Shown: positions 46,705-59,227, numbered from the stretch's first letter. The stretch is DNA of 64,000 bases from Channallabes apus (GCA_030522415.1 CM060127.1:13129646-13193645), one strand, 5' to 3'. Program-made: numbers and translations. The notes: generated by a model from the sequence alone, not told the origin.

Positions 46705-47029
46705 GTCAGTTTTTCCTCTAAGCCCATTCTCACGCTCCCTTTACGCACACACGTCAGCCCTGCTCAGGCATGCTGATGGAGTGAACTCAGAGGTTCGAAT
46801 AACTCCAAAACTTTTTTTCCCCCGAAGATGCGAGGCAATCTCGCTCATCGAGCAAATCTAAGGGAGCAGCTCGGCCTCAGCTCTTTAAAACTAAATCGAT
46901 CCCTACAGTGAACACGACATGATCCACCCCACCTCCTTCTGTTTTCCCCCACTGAAAATCCTTTTGCATTCCAGGCCTGAAACACACACGTCCTCCTTGC
47001 TTTCTGCCATCCGCCCCTATCCAGATGGA

Positions 47030-47060
<31 letters not shown>

Positions 47061-47675
47061 GGGGGGTATTTATCCTTCAGCATAGGCCTGATCAGGGAGG
47101 GTGAGAAGATTTCTGTGCACTCCCTCACACACACACGCACGGTCACTGACTTGCATTCTAATCATTAGTAGCTCAATGTGATGTTTATTAACCTAAAGGC
47201 CTTGATGGCTGTTTACCCCAGATCGTGCGTCATGTGTTTGCTCTCTCTCTCTGTCTCTCTTTCTGTCTCTCTCTCTCTCTCTCTCTTAGGATGCGAGGAT
47301 GTGCAGAACCAGTCACACTTATAGAAAATGTATGATATAACCATACGAAGCATGAACTTCCAGTCCCATCTCACCGACCCATCTGCCGATCTCACTTGTC
47401 TCCCCGTCTCGATTTCAGCGCCTCGTCTCTAAACACCTAGACATTAATATACAGAGGCAATGCTGGGCCTCTTTCTCTCATCACACTCAGAGCTGCGGGG
47501 TTTTACAGCAACCGGAGCTTGGAGCAGATGTGCACACAGCACACACACACACAAAAACACACAGAGATAAGCATGAGCCGTACAGATATTGAACCCTCCT
47601 TCTGAGCACTGTTCAATTCTAATCCACTTATTATGGAGGCCTAAGCGGCTTTTCTGGGATATTTTTGTGAACTCT
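46705..47675. other. Intergenic, nothing named
   Basis: Contains a (GAAA)n run near 47036-47060 and CT-rich sequence at 47239-47286. No coding evidence. Confidence 0.45.
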
Positions 47676-47689
47676 TTAGGAAAAATCTT

Positions 47690-48211
47690 TTTTTTTCTGA
47701 ATTCCGATTAGGTCAGAAGGTGATGATTAATTTCCTAGAAGAGCAGATACAGTATGACAGTAGTGCAGTTGAAAAACATGTTTATTGTATATTAATGCAC
47801 TAATTCTCATACTTTATCATTTCCATAATAACAATTTACACAAGGATAAGCAGATTAAAAACACGCTGATGTTTACAAAAGAAAATAAATAAAAAAAAGA
47901 TTCAGAAAAATTCAGAAAATGAGTCTCCAGTGTGAGAAACAAAGCTGTAATGAAGTTTTCTGACATCTCCTGGACAAAGGGGTTTACACTTCACTTCTTA
48001 GGGGTTTCTCAGTAACATGACAAGTTGTTTTTTCATGTATCTTGAAGGACAAGAGAGACTGCAGAGGGAATGTGTGTTTATAGCTGCTGTAATGTAAGTG
48101 CGAAGCAGGAAGTAACTTGTGTCATGGATATAAAACTCCATCAACTCCAACTCAACTCAAACTCCATTTTAAAGGTTATACTCCATCACTTTTGAACCTA
48201 AGCTCTATCTA

Positions 48212-48285
<74 letters not shown>

Positions 48286-48553
48286 TTTCACTGGTAAATG
48301 CACACAGGTCCATTCATTCATCCATTCACTCATTAATATAATGGTAAGTACTTTACCCTGGTTAGTGGATGCAGAGTCTTTCTCACTATAATACTAAATG
48401 TGAGGTAGGAATTCCACCTGCATCAGACGGCATCCATCATGAGACCACTAGGGACCATGGAGGCCACCTGTGATTATTATTGTATGTACTGTATTCCAAA
48501 GTTTATTACTGTGTTAGTACCTCCGGTCAACGTTTACACACGCTTCCACACAC

Positions 48554-48585
<32 letters not shown>

Positions 48586-48885
48586 CTGTATATAGACATT
48601 GTAAATGAAACACTTTGCAGTGCTAACATCTTTATCTGGGATTGATCAGTAGGCCAACTCTCACAGCAGCGATTAAAACATCCGTGAGGTCATGCTTGTG
48701 TCTCAGTTTCTCCCTCAGAACCACACATATAAATAAATAAATAAATTTAAAAAATAATCACTGCATGCTAACAAGTTCCTGCTTTGGCTGCGAGTGTGAG
48801 GGTGGCCAGCCAACAGCCACACAATAATCACAAACCTCACCTTACCTCACTCACATGGCACCAAGCCTCCAATCTCAACCATTTC
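47690..48885. repeat. Dispersed repeat family D, long copy D1
   Basis: It starts ctgaattccgattaggtcag, with ggtcagaaggtgatgattaa and gtatattaatgcactaattc, and ends near ggcaccaagcctccaatct. The block at 47690-48035 and the block at 48728-48870 both recur, joined directly, at 49817-50205. A (TG)n tract (48215-48284) lies in the part missing from that second copy. I see no protein. Confidence 0.65.
48215..48284. repeat. (TG)n microsatellite
   Basis: A pure TG run of about 70 bases. Confidence 0.95.
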
Positions 48886-49124
48886 TGCCGCACACACATA
48901 CATACACCTACACACACACACACACACACACACATTACACATAATCACAGTGCATTCTAATACACTTGGGTAACAGCCACCCTACCATGGCACGCTGTTA
49001 AACGACTGTGGCGCACTGTAAAAAGTCTGCCGGAGCATTAACGGTGGTGATTTGGAGTAAATTGCAGAGCTTTTTTTCCTTCTGGGTGCAATTGCAGTGG
49101 GAGAACATGGTTTAACCACTGAAG

Positions 49125-49125
<1 letters not shown>

Positions 49126-49192
<67 letters not shown>
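49126..49192. repeat. (CA)n microsatellite
   Basis: A pure CA run of about 67 bases. Confidence 0.95.
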
Positions 49193-49194
<2 letters not shown>

Positions 49195-49816
49195 CTCCAA
49201 CACATAGGCTATTACAGTGCTCATGACTAGCAACCTGTGAGGCTCCAACTCCTGTAAAAACACTGTAATGAAAAATTCAATTAAAATAAACCACTACCCG
49301 TCCTCTTCAACTTTAAATATTTCTTTCCTACAGTTTACCCTGTCCTTCTGTGCCTCGACAGCATTTAAAATCAACTACATTCCAGGACTCCAGCAGCGTA
49401 TCGGTTTAAATGGAAAGAGAACGGATCACGCAAGGCTTTGTTGAAGTGGAAAAAAATTAATGTAGATAGATATTTCTATGTTTGAGAATCTGCAGGAACA
49501 CAAAATACATCTCAAGGGCAATTAGAAAAAAGAAAGAAGAAGTCAAAGGACTTAAAAATATCTCGGATGAGCGACCAGCATTCCACATACAGTAATTATC
49601 ACAAAAGTGTAAAATTATATTGAATCTAGAGGTTTTTTTAATCATATTTATTCTTTTAATTTTTTTTTCAGAAAATCCATAAGAATTAATATCTAAATAA
49701 TTCATTTGAAATGGGTTTGATAAGCGGAGAGAAAACCCGGGAACCATAATCCACAAGCACAATCTTTATTTAGCACAACGTTCAGTAAGTAAGGTTAAAT
49801 GCATGCAATGATAATT

Positions 49817-50205
49817 TTTTTCTGAATTCTGATCAGGTCAGAAGGTGATGATTAATTTCCTAGAAGAGCAGATACAGTATGACAATAGTGCAGTTGAAAA
49901 ACATGTTTATTGTATATTAATGCACTAATTCTCATTATCATTTCCATATTAACAATTTACACAGGGATAAGCAGATTAAAAATGTGCTGCTGTTTACAAA
50001 AGAAGTTTTCTGATATCTTCTGGACACTTCACTTCTTAGGGGTTTCTCAGTAACATGACAAGTTGTTTTTTTCATGTAAATAAATAAATAAATAAATAAT
50101 CACTGCATGCTAGCAAGTTCCTGCCTTGGCTGCGAGTGTGAGGGTGGCCAGCCAACAGCCACACAATCTCACCTTACCTCACTCACATGGCACCAAGCTT
50201 CCAAT
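49817..50205. repeat. Dispersed repeat family D, deleted copy D2
   Basis: It matches D1 nearly base for base in two blocks (ctgaattctgatcaggtcag to the gttgtttttttcatgta junction, then aataatcactgcatgct to ggcaccaagcttccaatct). About 690 bases of D1 are absent. The join lies in an aataaataaat run shared by both sides of the missing piece. Confidence 0.75.
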
Positions 50206-51330
50206 CTTACGCTTACAATATTACACTCTTAAGCAGAACAGTGATTTCGGTAGTGCCTAGGTGAGTGGCGCAGGTCCATGGGGCATAGGGTCCTGTGGGT
50301 CGCGGTGACGCAAGGTGAGCAACATGGAGCAGTTAGAGACAATGGGGCGCACACAGGAGTGCAAAATGTGGACAAAGAGAACGCATGTAAGTTCATGCTT
50401 CGTAATGATCTCGGTCAAACGTTGCGTGGACTTTTTACAGGCCATTGGCGTAAGGTGACTGGCCCAGGTCTATCCGCAAGCCCGCCCCTTTCCACACACA
50501 GGAGCTGCAGGTAGAGAGGCATGTGTGTGATACAGTACTATGCATTCTAATGGTTCAAGCAAGAAGGTTTTCCCATTGTACGTTCACTGGCTATACTGTA
50601 AGTCACCTGTTGGCAGGAACAGAGTGTGTCGTCTTAACAGTACATTTGTGTTTTCATGTTGAGGTTCGAATAATGAGAAATCCTATAGTGAGAGAAACAA
50701 GTGTGTAATTTGGGGATTGTTGTTTTTAGCTCTTGCCAACCATTGTAGAGGAGCATGATCTATAAGAAGATGTACAGTAAACGCACCTTCGTGGGCTAGG
50801 AAATCACGGACACAGAGAAGTGGAATTGCGGTGCAATCAGTGTAGTATTTTGTGACTTTTATCCTTAGTCAGGTGCAGCGTGGCAAAAACACACACAGTC
50901 AATAATAGGCACGAAGGCTGTCTGGGTCCCGATCGAGGGAGGAATATCCGCAGCCGTACAGGTCGGTGAGGTTCGTCGGCCCAGGCTGAATCTGTGGGGA
51001 GAGGAGAGCGACATGAGCTAACAACATACGTTCTTTCTTACTCACCAGCCGGCACGGTCCTTTTATAGGGAGCGGTTGACAGGTAGACGGTTAGGGATTC
51101 GCTGCCATTAATATCGGTGAGTGGCGGTGCCCCGCCCCCTTAATTATGCCTCTTGCGCTGTCCACGGTGCTGAACCGGTGTCTCTTGTCTTTCCCGGAAG
51201 ATGAGGTTAAGGCTGTTCTCTTATGGGGCTTCCTTCCTCTAAGCCCGTTGCCACAGAAGCATAAAGTGCTGCCCTTCTAGATGATAATGGAGCTCCTCTA
51301 TTGCCCACCTAATGGCAAGAGACTCTCTCT

Positions 51331-52330
51331 CTATCGTTGCATAATTGGGTTCTGCAGATGATAGTTATCTACTATACAAACTGGATCCGGACGAAGGGGT
51401 AACTGGTGGTGGCCTTTTGTTGTCTGAATGCTTGGTCTTCTTTGTGCATCCACCACACCTTTTCTAGAAGCATTTTTTCTAGAGAGAGATCTAAAAAGGG
51501 TGCTACCATGAAGGAGAAACCAGGAACAGTAGATAATAATTTGAAAGCCCAAAAAGGCACGTACCTGTTTTTTGGTTGTAGTATCCGCGTCATACCTATT
51601 TTGTAGTAGGACTGGACTACCTCCACTCGAGCGGCCCAAGGTGACAGTTGCAGCCATTAGTTTAAGGTGGTGTACAGTAGATGATCCTCCCAGCTACTGG
51701 AGTGAATGACATCCAGTTAAGCAGCGACATAAGGACAGTGGGTTCTCAGGACGATGTCCATGAGCCATTGGAAAGTATCTGGGGCACTGTGCAGACATAA
51801 GCAACCTGGTACTGGTATTGCCAATGGCCCTGGTCTTCCGTGAAGGCAGTTTTCTCCTTTGCTTTTGGCATTGGGGGCCACCTGCCAGTAACCCTTTGTG
51901 AGATTGAGTGTGGAAATGCCATTCAGCTACAGGAAGTCATTACATAGACAAATCATGCTGTCAGGCTTGGGCACTGTTACAATTGGGCTTGACCAGCTGC
52001 TTGTCGACGCCTCTATGATGCCATATCAGAGCATGCTTTTGACTTCCGCATTCATGTCATGATGGCGGTCTTCTGGGTCTCTGTGCAGATGCTGATGAAG
52101 GATGGTGCCGGTGTGGCGTTTTGATGTAGTGGTGTATCTGTGATCCATGAGCCCTGGTTTGGTGAAGAACATATCATTGGACTGTTCCACTAGCTCACTC
52201 AGCTCCTGATTCTGTGTGGGTGACAGTCCCTCTCCTCATTGGATTAGCTTGTGAGCCTCATTCATGAGTTCATCAGTCTGCGGGTGGTACACGGAGGTTC
52301 AGATCTGCTTCACCTGTAACAGCCGGCACA
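51331..52330 (-). pseudogene. Ty3/Gypsy reverse transcriptase relic
   Basis: Minus-strand translation in shifting frames gives STSSWSSPIVTVPKPDS, LCNDFL, NGISTLNLTKGYWQVAP, DTFQWLMDIVLRTHCPY, then a stop-LDVI in place of the YLDDV catalytic motif, SSSWEDHL, KKQVRAFLGFQ, SRKNASRKGVVDAQ and IQTTKGHHQLP. These are ordered Gypsy palm, thumb and connection motifs. The lost catalytic motif and several frameshifts make it dead. The frame giving MAATVTLGRSSGGSPVLLQN (from 51657) is only partly in register with pol. Confidence 0.75.
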
Positions 52331-52361
52331 CATTAGTTTAGACATGAATGGCATCCCTTGT

Positions 52362-52520
52362 GGCGGCACAGTGGCTCAGAGGTTAGAACTGTCACCTTGC
52401 ACCTCCAGGGTCAATGTACGACTCCCGTCTGGCTTCGATTCCAGCTTCTGTGTGCATGGAGTTTGCATGTTCTCCTCATGCTTGGTGTGTTTCCTCAAGG
52501 TACTCCTGTTTCCTCCCACA
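52362..52520 (+). mobile_element. Mermaid-type SINE, 3'-lacking fragment
   Basis: ggcggcacagtggctcagag, the head, is followed by cttgcacctccagggtcaat, gtgtgcatggagtttgcatg and tactcctgtttcctcccac, and then the homology stops. The B-box region is altered (gtacgactcccg). Confidence 0.8.
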
Positions 52521-52529
52521 CAGGAACTC

Positions 52530-52800
52530 AGAGAAACCGGAGCATACTGCGCATCTCTGTGTGGATCAGGGAGGGACACTGAGCTCAGCTCAGCTGCCGT
52601 CACCTGCAGAACCTGTAAAAGCTGCTCCAAGAGCATCTGCTGTTGAATACTGGTTTCTAGAATATATCCTAGATATTCCTCAGGAGAGCTTTGTTGCTTT
52701 GGTTCCGGTCCACTTGCCCGCTTTCTCCACCAGTGTGGAGCTTGACAAGTGGAGAGCAAACACAGGAACCAGAATCCACAAGCATGAACTGTCTTTAGCA
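52530..52800 (-). pseudogene. Possible Gypsy gag remnant
   Basis: On the minus strand the residues PEEYLGYILETSIQQQMLLE and QLLQVLQVTAAELSSV form a Gln/Leu-rich helical stretch, like the coiled coil near the start of several fish Gypsy gag proteins. It lies upstream of pol in the right order and strand. I do not have a firm family match. Confidence 0.35.
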
Positions 52801-53830
52801 TGTGTCGTGGCAAATTTGTTGTGAACTATGCCAATTTCCTAAACACAAACCCAACAACTACTTGAGTATTGAAAGAGCAAAAAAGTTTATTGCAACCAAA
52901 AGTAAATGGACAGCACTGGACTGGCCAGCCAGAAGACAACAGACACCCCACGAAAATTCAGCAAGCTTCCCCCTCTTCCCCAATTGTACATGGTTTATAT
53001 ACCTTCACTTGACACTTACATCATTGTTTGCTCCTCCTTAAGTCAAGTAATTATTTAATATTCATTAGATATAAGCTTCTTTAGTTCAGGTCAGATTGGT
53101 GTGGCCTTTCCCCATTACGTAATTTTCTCTTCTCATCTCATATTTATTCATGTAGGCCTAAAAGATTTTGTTTTCATCTTTCCCTTTTTTGGAGATGGTT
53201 TGGTTAGTTCCTGCTCAGTCATCTATTTCTTGCACTCTGTGTATACAGTACGGGTCATTCTTGGGTCATACCTCACCTCTATTTCTTGCACTCGTCAGTA
53301 ATCTATTTATTGCACTCTGTGTGTACAGGTCATTCACACCTCACATATTTTTTGATTATCGTTACTTGCTCCGTTTATGTCACTTCCTCAATTTGCTGTG
53401 CAGGCGCCTTTTCTTTTTATTGTAGCGAGCAGATCAAGGCCTCTTGAACAGATGCCTTCTGGATATTTGGTACCTTACACTTGACTACAATTATAGACCA
53501 ATAAATTTTTTCCACACATGGTGTACAGCAAGCAAGGGTAAATATATGCAGTTTAGTGATATTACGCTCAGAGGCAGAATAGTAGTTTTGGTAGTTCCTA
53601 GTGGTTTAGGGTCAATGTGCGACTCCCGTCTGGCTTTCAGCCTGAGTGGTGCAGGTCCATGGAGCATAGGTCAGTGTAGGCCTCTGGGTTGTGACATGGA
53701 GAGCCAAGCAGGTGAGGCAAGGTGGCAGTCTGTGGACACAGATAATGTGTGTAAGTTTAGGCTTTGTAATGATTTATTCACCGGTTGAGCATTGCATGAC
53801 CTTTTATAGGCCTCTGGCAACAGGAGAATG

Positions 53831-54049
53831 ATGATTGTTCTTAGACGTTACACAAATAGTTTTCAGACATTTTATACAAATTTATTGAAACGTTTATTAA
53901 ACAGATTATTTTTAGAAATCCATTTTTACAATTTGCTAAATTATCTGCCAATAGAACAATCATTTTTTAAGAAAATATTTCAAGAAATTAGCTAAAAAAT
54001 CTTTTTTGTTCTGGTTAAAATAGATAAAATTAACTAGATACAATATATC
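53831..54049. other. AT-rich spacer
   Basis: Contains nothing recognisable. Confidence 0.4.
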
Positions 54050-55235
54050 TCAAATTCAAATTTTATTAGTCACATACACAATCATACACAGTATAATATG
54101 CAGTGAAATGCTTTTATACGACCGCCAGTGACCTTAAAAAAAAGAAAATAAGAAAATAAAATCTTGTACGTAAAATAAATAATCAATAAAAAGGAAATAC
54201 TAAAGAAATAATTTTAACTAGTAAAATTTGTAAAATTAACTGTGCATAAGGGCATAATAAAATATTGCAAAAATATAGAAATATGGTATTAAAGTGTCAG
54301 TGGTTGTGCAAATATGCATGAAAGGTGACATGTGCAATTGTCCAGATGTATGAGTATTTAGTGCAAGTGTGTATGAATGTGTCCATGATTGTCCAGTCAG
54401 TGTTGTGAGCTTAAAAGATGTTATTAGTCCTGTGTTTGTGGTGTGATTGTGTGATTGAGAGACCTTATCGCCTGCGGGAAGAAGCTCCTCCTCAGTCTCT
54501 CTGTGTTGGCCTTTAGGGAGCGGAATCTCTTCCCAGACCGCAACAAAGAGAACAGTCCATTACTGGGGTGACTGAGGTCCTTCATGATCTTCCTGGCCTT
54601 AGTCCAGCACCGCTTGCTGTAGATGGAGTGCAGGTCAGGGAGCTCAGTGCGGATGATGCGTTCGGCTGATCGCACCACCCTCTGTAGAGCTCGTCTGTCC
54701 TGCATGGTGCTGTTCCCGAACCAGGTCGTGATGTTTCCCGTCAGGATGCTCTCTATGGTGCAGGAGTAGAAGTTCCTGAGCACCTTGGAGGGCAGTCTAA
54801 AGTCTCTCAAGCGTCTGAGGTGGTAGAGACGCTGCCGGGCTTTTTTCACCACGGTGTTGATGTGACAGGACCATGATAGGTCCTGCGTGATGTGAACACC
54901 GAGGTATCTGAAGCTGTCCACTCTCTCCACTGGGCTCCTGTTGATGACGGGGGTCTGGTAGTTCCTCTCCTGCTTTGTACTAAAGTCCACTATCAGCTCC
55001 TTTGTCTTACTGACGTTCAGGAGGAGATTGTTCCTCTGGCACCAGTTCTCCAGATTTCCAATCTCCTCTAGGTAGTCCGACTCATCATTGTTGGTGATCA
55101 GTCCGACCACGACGGTGTCGTCAGCAAACTTGATGATGGAGGTGGAGTTGGTAGTGGCCACGCAGTCGTGGGTGTACAAAGAGTACAGCAGGGGGCTCAG
55201 AACACAACCCTGGGGGGCTCCAGTGCTGAGCCCTC
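54050..55235 (-). mobile_element. Rex/CR1-jockey-type LINE, 5'-truncated copy
   Basis: On the minus strand a reverse transcriptase segment (55230-54424) is followed by about 370 bases of 3' UTR ending near 54050 in a tail that reads, on the + strand, attttattagtcacatacac. The upstream half of the element is missing. The exact clade cannot be set by eye. Confidence 0.8.
54424..55230 (-). pseudogene. LINE reverse transcriptase, C-terminal two-thirds, open frame
   Basis: From about 55230 the minus-strand frame reads LSTGAPQGCVLSPLLYSLYT, then CVATTNSTSIIKFADDTVVV with the catalytic FADD at about 55117-55128, LNVSKTKELIVDF, RVDSFRYLGVHITQDLSWS, VVKKARQRLYHLRRLRDF, NFYSCTIESILTGNITTWFG and RSAERIIRTELPDLHSIYSK. 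It ends at 54424 after TITPQTQD. About 268 codons are open without a stop. The first Met-like codon at 55179 is a TTG inside the domain, so the true protein began further upstream and is lost. The intact palm and frame suggest a relatively young copy. Confidence 0.88.
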
Positions 55236-56309
55236 TTTACTTCTTTAGATGTCATTGTTTTTGCAGTTTGACTTTTTTCTCACATTTATCATCTGAACAT
55301 GAAAACATGATTAAAATGTTAATATTGCATAATTGATTATTTCAGGAAAGGAAAGAAAAGAATTCTTTGGTTGTTAGATCTGATGATAATGTTCTCACAG
55401 TATTGCAAAATATTTTAATAGGTGAAATCTCAAAGCCTGATCAATGCTACAACATTTATCTAAAATTCATCAATAGGAAAACTACTCCAAAATCAAAAAC
55501 GGTATCCATAACAGTAAAACTTGCTAATGAACGTTTGTGTACATGCAAGCCACTGGATCAGTGGTATGGGTAGATCAGTGGCTTCAAGGATGTTCATCGT
55601 CTAATCTCCCGTTAAGCATACATTATTGTACAGATTGTTATACATTTTTTTAGTGTCTTCTACTCTGCACCATTTAATAAGGTTTAGTTTCTCAAAACTA
55701 GACATTGCTACAATGTGTCACTTAATGTTGTCGTTGTCTTTTAAATGTAAATTGTGCCTGAAGGTTGTTTTTACTGTACAGTTCATATCATATTGAGATA
55801 CAAATGTATTCATTAATATTAAGACTAACAAATGTATGAGGAGTTAATCACTATGCCGAGAGGTTTCAGAGTCTGGTACGCAACCTCAGAGTGTAGTAAC
55901 ACACATGGGACAAGTGAGCCTTATGGTTAACTGTGCATACATGTGTGTGAGATCCCATGCCAGGCCTTGGTTCGTCTTTCCCGAGCTGAGGGGGAGCGCG
56001 TCTCATTTCATCAGTGCTAAGTCCAGATAAAGCTGCTTATTGTGACAGCTAATCCGCTGAAACAATTGCGAATCCTTGCAGCTGTGAGAAACAGTCAGCC
56101 TTTTACCACACACTTGAACACACCACTTTACAGTAAACCTCATACTGCACATAACACACTGACACAGACTCTGTTTGCAATGAGATCACATAGAATACAT
56201 CACATAAGAACTGGTGATTTTTGACTGAGTAGATGATCTACTGTATAAACACTCTATAAACTATAGACGTTTTTTATTCAGTTGTTTGTTACACCAAAGG
56301 ACTACAGCA
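55236..56309. other. Intergenic, nothing named
   Basis: AT-rich unique sequence without recognisable features. Confidence 0.45.
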
Positions 56310-56560
56310 TTCTAGATTCTAATTGGTCAGAAGGTGTTGATTAATATTCTAGAACAACAGCTCAGGTTTATATTAATGCACTTCTTCTAATACATTATCG
56401 TTTCCATAGTAACAACCCGTTCATAGATGTTTACTCCTACCCTGGATGCGCTCTATTAACAGAGATGCTTATTTATGGAAGGTGTCTCCAGTGTCAACAG
56501 ACAAACAGTAATATTTTTTGAATTTCATTTCATGAACTTCATTTCATGAAGGAAAAAGAA
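56310..56560. repeat. Dispersed repeat family D, diverged copy D3
   Basis: ggtcagaaggtgttgattaa, tatattaatgcacttcttct and ttatcgtttccatagtaaca correspond in order to the start of D1 and D2. The rest has diverged. Confidence 0.5.
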
Positions 56561-56606
56561 GAGTCAGGTAACGTATTTACTGTTTAGATACAAATTAGAT
56601 TAGATA

Positions 56607-57258
56607 TATACATTGACATTAACAGAAGACGTCAAGCACAGTACGCTGATGGGACTCTTAGCCACAGTAAAACATTTGAACGGTGTGAAAGTTTTAAACT
56701 TGGCCATATGCCCGTGAATGACGATCCCAGCTCGGAGCAGATTGCAGTTGTTCCCGTGACTTCAGTGACTAGAATGCCGGATAACCGAATACAACTGTCT
56801 GTGGGAACTGTACATACATTTCGACCAACACCCTGCTTCGTGCCCTGAGTCTCCTGGGATAGGCTCCAGGTCCCCGTGACCCTAAATACAGGATAAAGCG
56901 ATATTGAAAATGAATGAATGAACAACTTGCATGTTACAGTAACCCGGCTGAGAGTTATTGCCACATCCCCCGTAGTCCTGACATTGCTCCATAGCATTTC
57001 TATTTCCATGTTTGGGCCATTAAAGTAGTTCCTGGGAAACCAGCTTTTCAGATGTGAAGCAGGGAGTCCGAGAATGGCTCTGGCATATTGAGAAAACTTT
57101 CTACCTTGATGGTTTACAAACACTAGTGAAATTCTGGGATAAGTGCATTAGGGTAGCAGGAGATTATATAGAGAAATAAATGGAGTTTTTAATCTCATAA
57201 AAGTGTTCTGGTATTTTGCACAATCAAAAGCCACGCTTTGACTTGAACACTCATCATA
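56607..57258 (+). mobile_element. mariner relic M6, internally deleted, with SINE piece inside
   Basis: The left end is truncated (cattgacattaacagaag). Coding-like pieces are CPxNDDPSSEQIAVVPVTS, RMPDNRIQLSVGTVHTFRP and, after the junction, the C-terminal region ending FYLDGLQTLVKFWDKCIRVA, GDYIEK and a stop. The right terminus is gctttgacttgaacactcat. A 5'-truncated Mermaid-type SINE piece (56833-56925) splits it right at the deletion junction. Confidence 0.78.
56833..56925 (+). mobile_element. 5'-truncated Mermaid-type SINE nested in mariner M6
   Basis: Only the last 90 bases or so remain: gtgccctgagtctcctggga, taggctccaggtccccgtga, ataaagcgatattg and an atgaatgaatgaa tail. Mariner sequence continues on both sides. 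Confidence 0.85.
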
Positions 57259-57341
57259 CAAAGCGATTGTCTCTCGTTTTGCAGGAGTATAACTGCAAAT
57301 ACTTGTTCTTCTTGTGAGTTTATGTGATGTTGAGCTCATCG

Positions 57342-57355
57342 CTGCCACCTACTGG
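57342..57355. promoter_or_regulatory. CTCF-like motif
   Basis: CTGCCACCTACTGG fits the CTCF core read in reverse, in the same orientation as the motif at 10780. The 20 bases upstream are also similar (tatgtgatgttg here, tatgtgaggttg there). Confidence 0.35.
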
Positions 57356-58963
57356 AGCCGAAGATTGGCAAGATTACCGCTTTGTTTGAGTTGTGATGTA
57401 CACAATCAATAACACAAGTTACACAGCATGTTAATGTTTATTAGATACTTTAATTAGGTTTTCATACTTTAAAACCTGTAAGAAATGTAACTGCTTGAGA
57501 CAAATTATTAGCTACAAATTGCTGTGGTGTAAAGAGGAATAAAAGACTATACGAAAAATATATAAGGAATAAAACTCTTCAGGATTCACTTCCAGGTTAT
57601 ACAGTAAAATTAGCTCCCCTTTACCTCAGGCTGCATTCCTTATACAGATAATCTACAGATTATTAGATGTTTCTATTTAATACTGTGTCTAGCTCTTAAT
57701 ATTTAAAAGTTGTCACAGTGTTGTTTTTCATGTAACCTATGATGTACAGAATAAAAATATCTATCCAGATGAATAGTGTGAGGTTACATCAAGCACAAGG
57801 ATTTTAAAGTTTAGAAAGTTTGGAAAAGTGTGAAACAGCAAGAGAGAGCTTTAAAAGGGAATGTGGGAATGGCTGAAGCATGTGACTGGATTCCACATGG
57901 AGTGACAGCGCACTCATTTGTCGTTCATCTCCAACACCCTCGCCTTGGGGCATCTTGTAAACAAAGCTGTTTTGTGTCTAAACCGTCCTCGGCTCCAGCC
58001 CTAAGATACGAGGGAACCGTACTGTACTGTAGGTTGCATTGTACTCTGCTTCACTCGTCACGCTTATTTGAAGCGGCCGATTGTTAACTGGAGGTTCGAG
58101 CTTTCACCACGCTGTAAACATCTGCAAAGAGTGGGCAGGTCAGATCACGAGATCCAGGTGCTCATCCAGGCATGTCCTCTCACCTTGTGCACTCTCTCTG
58201 TCTCTCTTTCTCTTTATTCTCCTCCCATATGGCAAACACCCATCCGACAGTGACGAAGGACGGATCATTACAGGTAATTACACACAGACACGGATGTGAC
58301 CCTTGACGCCCAGGTCAAGAATAAAACAGAATACTTACTGTACAGTATGTACTGTACTGTATATACAGAAGTTGCTTTTGCCTTGAAACAAGTTTCATGC
58401 ACTGATAAAGAAAAAAAAAGAATTACAGATTATTAACAAAGTAACAATAACAATCATCACTGGAAAACATACTTCATTGTAAAAGAATGTCAAGGAATCA
58501 TTTGGGAATTGACTCCTTGCTGAATCGAGTCAAATTATATGATTCAATAAAAAGAAACAGAATTTCATTTAATGCAAAGTGGACTTAAGTTTCATATCCA
58601 AGCTCTTGGGAATGCAGCCCTTCCGTAAGCCCTCTAGCATAACCCCTTTGGACGATGGCTGATCATGTGACCACTGAGACTCCCCTGGTGTATACTAGTA
58701 TTACTGTAACCTACCACCTGCGCATTCCCTGTACACCCTGTATAAACCACTCGGATTCGCTTCTTCTTTGTGCAGGAAAAGTAATCAGATCAGCAAGGAA
58801 AGCAAGTCCAAATGTGTGTGTGTGTGTGTGCGTTCAGCCTCACTAATGGATCTCTGCTGCTCCTAAGTGCATCTATTCACTTAAAGTGCTTTGTGATGGT
58901 GCAAAGGTCGACCCAGATTTTAACACAGGACACATCGAGAACGTCCATGACGTTCATGACTGT

Positions 58964-58964
<1 letters not shown>

Positions 58965-59012
<48 letters not shown>

Positions 59013-59020
59013 TGTGTGTG
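58965..59020. repeat. (CA)n run turning into (GT)5
   Basis: CA repeats (58965-59009) meet GTGTGTGTGTG directly, so the end of the run is self-complementary. Confidence 0.9.
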
Positions 59021-59146
59021 GCGATAACAGACATAACGAGTGTGTATCTGTAGCCTTGTAGACATTGTCCAATCCATGAAAGTTATCCCAGCTGCTCAGA
59101 AAGAAAAGTTGTAATTATTCAGCTCCATGTTATGTGTCTCACTCAC

Positions 59147-59148
<2 letters not shown>

Positions 59149-59227
<79 letters not shown>
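59149..59227. repeat. (CA)n microsatellite
   Basis: A pure CA run of about 79 bases. Confidence 0.95.

Larger units (their letters stand above)
50213..53830 (-). mobile_element. Ty3/Gypsy retrotransposon relic complex
   Basis: On the minus strand, gag-like (52.8-52.5 kb), pol (52.33-51.33 kb) and LTR-like sequence (51.18-50.75 kb) follow in the expected order. The stretch at 50213-50470 recurs diverged at 53565-53815 (gtgagtggcgcaggtccatg versus a gagtggtgcaggtccatg form), consistent with a pair of LTR pieces. Minus-strand TATA-like sequences occur at 51060-51067 and 53802-53808. A SINE interrupts it at 52362. More than one Gypsy copy may be mixed here. Confidence 0.55.
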
